Position numbers and translations under genes: made by a program. Source: Elymus sibiricus (taxonomy: Eukaryota; Streptophyta; Magnoliopsida; Poales; Poaceae). From it: a stretch of 64,000 bases of DNA. The stretch lies in NCBI GenBank assembly GCA_039707655.1, contig CM077672.1:458406390-458470389 (forward strand), written 5' to 3'. Positions 58,172 through 64,000 of this stretch are shown piece by piece (positions within the stretch are counted from its first letter, which is position 1; each line of letters starts with the position of its first letter). The notes under the pieces are model-generated. The model had not been told where the DNA came from. It worked only from the letters and a program-made list of their open reading frames with translations, and did no database searches.

Positions 58172-61100
58172 TGTAGGGGAATGCAGCAGAAAACAAAAAA
58201 TTTCCGACCTACGCACCAGCCCAGGACCACTATGGAGACTGCATACAAGGTTTGATCTTTTCGTTACCGACTCGTAGCGCAACGGAAGTAGAGTCGATGA
58301 CGATCGGTGGTGCAGATCCCCGCAGCTAGGATTTTACAACCTCCCAACTGCGAGGATGTTCTCCCTCGTCTGCCCCTCGGACAGCCCTCCGGGAGGCAGT
58401 CGGACAGTCCCTCGGACGGTGTCACGGACAACCCTTCGGGACGACGCTCGAAACTCAGACGGTCACAGGGACAGCCCTTCGGGAGGACCCTTGAAACTCG
58501 AATGGTCACTCGGGCAGCCCTTCGGGAGGCACTCTCGAACTAAGACCGAAACTATGATCTCTCTACAGAGTTGCACACATACGGTGTCATCTATCCGGCA
58601 AGGCTTTGCCGTCCAGAACTAGTTCCCACCAGAACCCAGACAGCCTTTCGGCTCTACGAAACTCTTTTCGTGGGAGGGAGAGAAGAAGCCAGATCATGCA
58701 TGGCACTTTTATGTGATAAAAGGAGTGAGTGTGGAGAGCACCTCTCCACCTCTATTTATAGGAAAACCAAGGGGTAGGATTGGCACACAAAAAACCCCAA
58801 AATGCCCATGCAAATGGCACACATGAAGGGCATAATGGGGAGGCAAAGGAGCTCCATGGAGGAGCATCCTTGGCCGGCCACCCCCTTGTGGGACCCTCCC
58901 AAAAGGGGTTCCTTAGTCCCTAAGTCTTTCCTTTTAGAAGCTTGACAAAAGCCCTAAAAGGTGGCTTTCCAAAAAGTAACCCAAAAAGCACTTTCACTAT
59001 TCACGGAAACATTTTTCCGCGACCGTTAAATCCGAAAATATTTCTGTGGGTCTTAGAACAATTCCAGTATCCACTAAAATGATTTTGGACGCATTCTAAA
59101 ACAATTCCGGATTAGTGATTTTCATCTGCGAAAAGCAAACAAAACGGTTCCGGCAGCTCTGGAACATTTTTGGGTTTTTTCTCTGAAAAATCCCAGAAGT
59201 TCCCAGAACAATTCTGGCACCCTCCAAGAATTTCCCGGCATGTACCGCAACCAAGTTGACTTAATGGTATACCCTGAAACAACTTTTCAGTTTTACCGAA
59301 ACTATTCCGGTGTTCTCTCTCCGGAACTTTTCCGCTGTCTCCGAAACTTTTTCGGTGACTATCTCTCAAACTCCCTGTCTAGTATTCAGCAGATAGATGA
59401 CCCTTAAGCGTGTGACCCTATAGGTTCGGTGAAGTATAGACATGACCGGAACACTTTTCGATAAATGATCAACATCGGAGCCGTGGACACCCATATTGAC
59501 CCCTATACCCACACGAATAAAAATTCGAGTGAACCTCCAGTTGCCGTGTGCTATTCCTGTTGCTTCGCGATATGTTACAAATACCCGAGGTGAGAATCAT
59601 CGGCATCCCCGTGGATCAACACTTGTCCACAATGCCAGTTACCTCGTTACTGGTTTTGTTCTCTTTTCTCGTTTCCGTGTTCCGGCATCCCTGTGATCAA
59701 ATCACATTGTGTCTGGCCAGACGATGATGGATACCGTTGTTGGGGAACGTTGCATGGAAAACAAAAAAAATTCTACGCACACGCAAGATCTATCCATGGA
59801 GATGCATAGCTACGAGAGGGGGAGTGTGTCTACGTACCCTCGTAGACCGTAAACTGAAGCGTTAGAACAACGCGGTTGATATCGTCGAACAACTTCACGA
59901 TCCAACCGACCGAGCACCGAATGTACGGCACCTCCACGTTCAGCACACGTTCAGCTCGGTGACGTCCTCGACTTCTTGATCCAGCAAGACGGCGAGGTAG
60001 TGGATGAGTTCCGGCAGCACGACGGCGTGGTGACGGTGATGGTGATGCTATCTCCGCAGGGCTTCGCCCAAGCACTACGAAAATATGACCGAGGGACGGA
60101 ACTGTGGAGGGGGGCGCCGCACACGGCTAAGACAATGATGTGTCCTTTGGGGTGCCCCCTCTCCTCTATTTATATATGTGTAGGGGCTTGGAGTAGAAGG
60201 AATAGTGCCACGTGAACAGTAACCGTGAATAGTACACACGTGGACTTGGACTCCAAAGTCCAATCCTATTCCTACTAGGACTCTCCCTTTTTTTCTTCCC
60301 TAGCTGCATGGGCTTTTGAGGACTTGGTGCGCCTGGCCCAATAAGGCCAGGACGCCTCCCCTTAGCCCATGCCAGCCCTTTGGGACGTGGTGGACCCACT
60401 TGTGGACTTCCCATATATAAATCTTTACCTCTCGACCATTCCGAGACTCCTCGTGACGTCCGGGATCTCATCCGGGACTCCGAACAATATTCGGTTACCA
60501 ATTCACATAACTCATATAACACTATATCGTCAACGAACGTTAAGCGTGCGGACCCTACGGGTTCGGGAATGATGTAGACATGACTCAGACGCCTCTTCGG
60601 TCAATAACCAATAGCGGAACCTGGATGCTCATATTGGTTCCTACATTTTCCACGAAGATCTTATCGGTCGAACCGCAATGACAACATACGTAATTCCCTT
60701 TGTCCGTCGGTATGTTACTTGACCGAGATTCGATCGTCGGTATCTCCATACCTAGTTCAATCTCGTTACCGGCAAGTCTATTTACTCGTTCCGTAATACA
60801 TCATCCCGTAACTAACTCCTTAGTCACTTTGCTTGCAAGCTTCTTATGATGTGCATTACCGAGAGGGCCCAGAGATACCTCTCCGAAACACGGAGTGACA
60901 AATCCCAGTCTCGATCCATGCCAACTCAACGGACACCTTCGGAGATACCTGTAGAGCATCTTTATGATCACCTAGTTACGTTGTGACGTTTGATAGCACA
61001 CAAGGTATTCCTCTGATATCCGGGAGTTGCGTGATCTCATGGTCTGAGGAACATGTATTTGACATTCAAGAAAGCAATAGCAATAAACAGAACGATCATA

Positions 61101-61960
61101 TGCTAAGCTAACGAATGGGTCTTGTCCATCACATCATTCTCCTAATGATGTGATCCCGTTATCAAATGACAACTCATGTCTATGGTTAGGAAACCTTAAC
61201 CATCTTTGATCAACGAGCTAGTCTAGTAGAGGCTCACTAGGGACACGATATTTGTTTATGTATTCACACATGTATTTAAGTTTCCGGTCAATACAATTCT
61301 AGCATGAATAATAAACCTTTATCATGAACAAGGAAATATAAAATAATAACAACTTTATTATTGCCTCTAGGGCATATTTCCATCAACCGTAACACCAAGA
61401 GGGGCCCAGAGATATCTCTCCATCGTCGGAGGAGCAAATCCCAATCTTGAGCTATCAAGTCCCTTGACATACTTTTCCATGAACCCGTAAGCCGCCGTAA
61501 TAGCCACCCATTTATGGATGACGTTTAACAAACCCCAAAGTTCATGAAGCAAGCATGAAGAAACTCGATACTCTCATGGTCTAAGGAATTTATGCAAACA
61601 TTAGCTTTCTCTGTGTTATTAACCATTAACTTGTGACGAATGTATCTCATAGCATAACATCAATCGGGTCGATTCAACACAAGTGTTCTCCTAACATTGT
61701 GCCCTCAAAGTTGCCAGCATAGTCATGCCCATGATCAGGAAAACAGAACCATCATGCAACACTTGAGCTAGTCTTAGAGGCCAGACTAGGAATACTTTTT
61801 ACCGTTTATTATTCCACACGTGCATATGAGTCTTCCTCCGAGCCTCGTGTTTATTGTAGACTCGAGAACCATAGCAGTTATAGCATGGAACATAAACATA
61901 ATTACGAACATGGGGATAAATAATAACCTTTATTACTGCCTCTAGGGCATATCTCCTATA
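58172..61960 (-). mobile_element. LTR of array unit 4 with nested solo LTR
   Basis: Complete LTR with the TATA box at 58,752-58,761. Private changes include AAACTGAAGCG near 59,851 where other units read AAGCGGAAGCG. Confidence 0.82.
59738..61385 (-). mobile_element. Solo Angela/BARE-type LTR in unit 4
   Basis: 1,648 bp, with ACCGT at 59,733-59,737 and 61,386-61,390. Confidence 0.9.
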
Positions 61961-64000
61961 GACTCCCACTTGCACTAGAGTCAATAATCTAGTCAATGCT
62001 AAAACACTTTACACCTATGGCATACCGGTGTAAAATATGCTTCGCTTGTGGTATAGCCTGATGTCCAACGGATCTGACAACTTCAGCTCCGTGTGTATCT
62101 TTTCATATCCTCGCATTTTCATGCTTTCACAAAATTCATATTTTGTGTGGACTTGGCTTTGTATATATGTGAATCACAGGTCAAACCTTGATTCCTCAGA
62201 CTGAGCTATGGAGCAACTATCTGCAATAGTGTCCCATTGACCAAAGCCATCTTGGAACCATACTAAGTTCATGAATGAACTATATGATTCAACATCTTCT
62301 TTGTCGCTTCCAAAGCGTCAACATACTTAGCCATTTGTTATAGAATCCGCCACAGTAACCTGTTTGGAACAATTTCCAACTACCGTGCCACCATATTGTG
62401 TATTACACAAAACCCTTAACTTAAATCGAAAATCGCATGGAGAATTGGTGAAGACTGTATCGATGTAACTACTTACAACGAGCACTTCATAATCTCCGCT
62501 TGCGAGAAAACATGTCATCGGTGCTACTTTAGTACTCAATGACATTTTTCACTGTTGTCCCATGATCAGTACTTTGATCACTTTGGTATCTATACTCGCA
62601 ACAGCTTGGGAGTATTGGACATATCTGGTTGTTTTACATACCATGAAATACATGATTAATCCAAACACGAAAGTGTGTGGAATCTCCATCATGTATTTTG
62701 CTCATCAGTGTTTTGGGACACCGAGTCTTGCAAAACTCTTTCCATGTGACTTCGGCAAGAATCACTCCTTGGCGTTCTTATGCTAAACTGTTTTTAACAT
62801 CTTGTCAATATGTATTTTTGGCTTTAGCTCTATCAGGCAATTTTATCTCGCAGATAATTATGCCTAATACCGAGGCTATTTAGCCCAAGCACTTCATCGA
62901 AAAACCTTTTTCAATGAAGTACTAATTCGTGTCAAGAAATTTATATTATTTCCAATCAACAATGTGTCAAGCGCACAAAGTTTTTAGAAATATTATTATG
63001 CTCCCACTTACTTTCTTGAAACCACAAGCATCTTTGTTATCCATTGATGAAATCAAACTCTTTCGACTATTTCATCAAAAACGAAGATTCCAACTCCATT
63101 TTGCTCTCTTCTGTCCATTGCTGGAACTCTGAAGTTTGCATACTTACTAGCATCCTCTGGATTGAGAAAATACTTTGGACTGTATCACATGCAAGTCCTA
63201 GGTTGCATTTCCATCACATGGAAATCCTTTTGGCATCCATGTATCATATCTCAAGATTGAAATATGTATTAATTGCTAGTTTAACCCGATATGACTTTAA
63301 GCATCGCTACGGTGAGACAATCTCATCGTAGTCAACTCCTTGAATTTGTTATTGCAACAAGTCGAGCTTTATGGATAAAACATTTTATCCACATCAGTTT
63401 ATAGTTCCATTAATGTTCGTTAGACTCCAAGTCTTCCGAAGGGTTTATCAAGATAAAATCTTGAATCATTTATATGGAAACTATCTCGGATTATATTGGC
63501 ATTTAGCCAATTCCGGAGTCAGGGCCCATCAACGCTCCCTTGTGTATCGTAGGTATACTGTTCTCTAACAACAATATCTCGCTTGCGCACCTGAGAGGTT
63601 TGCACGAGTTTTGCCTACGTGGTTCAGTTGCAAGTTCGACCGAAGTACATACATCTCATGTAGAGGCTTCGTATCAGTCGCAATAGGAAACTCTGGAATT
63701 ACTTCCAAGGTTTCTTTCCTTTGATCTGATGACGAAGATACTGTTATCTCGTCGAGTCGCACTGTCCTCCCACTCACCTTTTTGCAAGAACCATTTTCTT
63801 CAAAAGCATACCGTTCTTTGTGGAAAAACTTTTTGCCTCGGTACAGTGGTGGGGGAATACCCAATAACTAGGGATAACCTACAAAGTAGCACTTGTCTGA
63901 TTTGGAATAGGTTTGTAAATATTTTACACAATCCCCATATTCCAAATGTTTAAGAAAAGACATAACATGCTTGGGGTTACCATACCATGGCGTCATTTCA
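61961..64000 (-). pseudogene. Decayed Copia internal domain, unit 4 (partial)
   Basis: First 2,040 bp from the polypurine-tract side, colinear with the other units. The integrase-like and PBS parts fall outside the window. Confidence 0.72.

Larger units (their letters stand above)
58172..64000 (-). repeat. Tandem array unit 4 (partial, cut by window end)
   Basis: 5,829 bp of a fourth copy. It starts TGTAGGGGAATGCAG (private C-to-T change). It shares several variants with unit 3 only. The array continues beyond the window. Confidence 0.95.

Noticed and set aside
30901..64000. Regularly recurring small ORFs (60-118 codons) every 9.09 kb, resembling a tandem gene family
   Set aside because: Their repetition follows from the retrotransposon array. 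They lie in LTRs and in decayed internal sequence, on both strands, without domains.

Overview
The window looks like intergenic DNA from a large grass genome, most likely wheat or a close relative (Triticum/Aegilops/Hordeum). This rests on recognisable Triticeae retrotransposon types: an Athila-lineage element resembling Sabrina, an Angela/WIS/BARE-type Copia LTR, a Tat-lineage Gypsy element and a gag-bearing Copia-like element. I see no convincing single-copy host gene, no tRNA or rRNA gene and no CRISPR. Nearly every base belongs to a mobile element or the remains of one.

Layout. 1-1,290: AT-rich non-coding DNA with an imperfect 143-bp direct repeat. 1,307-4,323 (minus): a MuDR/MULE transposase pseudogene with two readable introns and at least four in-frame stops. 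A likely end of its element lies near 5,000. 5,007-7,194: a short basic ORF, a candidate minus-strand TATA box, a cluster of TCGGT-N3-ACCGA half-palindromes, and non-coding DNA. 7,195-29,973: a nested stack. The outermost layer is a Copia-like element on the minus strand (5' LTR 28,468-29,973; initiator-Met PBS 28,454-28,465; gag from 28,414 down to 7,195). Two complete LTR elements interrupt its gag gene. One is a Tat-type Gypsy element (7,683-16,762, TSD ACTAC). The other is a Sabrina-like Athila element in minus orientation (16,937-26,873, TSD ATAGC). A 398-bp foldback MITE with a 10-bp TSD sits inside one LTR of the Athila element. 29,974-30,900: fragments, including a probable LINE 3' end, a 214-bp TG...CA insert with TSD ACATG, and the start of a second Copia-like LTR in the opposite orientation.

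30,901-64,000: a head-to-tail tandem array of a 9,090-9,091-bp unit, with three full copies and a fourth cut by the window end. Each unit is one LTR plus one decayed internal domain of an Angela/BARE-related Copia element on the minus strand, so neighbouring copies share LTRs (LTR-int-LTR-int-LTR-int-LTR-int). Each LTR carries the same solo Angela/BARE-type LTR at the same site, with ACCGT duplications. The array therefore formed after that solo LTR arose. By eye the copies are nearly identical; units 3 and 4 are closest and unit 1 is the most diverged.

Nothing here works together as a host pathway. No element keeps a full intact gene set: the Tat element has no visible capsid or protease and a broken pol, the Athila element has no visible reverse transcriptase or integrase, the Copia array units are heavily decayed, and the MULE gene has stops. 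The most unusual features are the array, the precisely datable nesting, the atypical gag-position ORF of the Tat element with its hydrophobic segment, and the short palindrome clusters in unrelated element regions. All reading was by eye, without alignment software.
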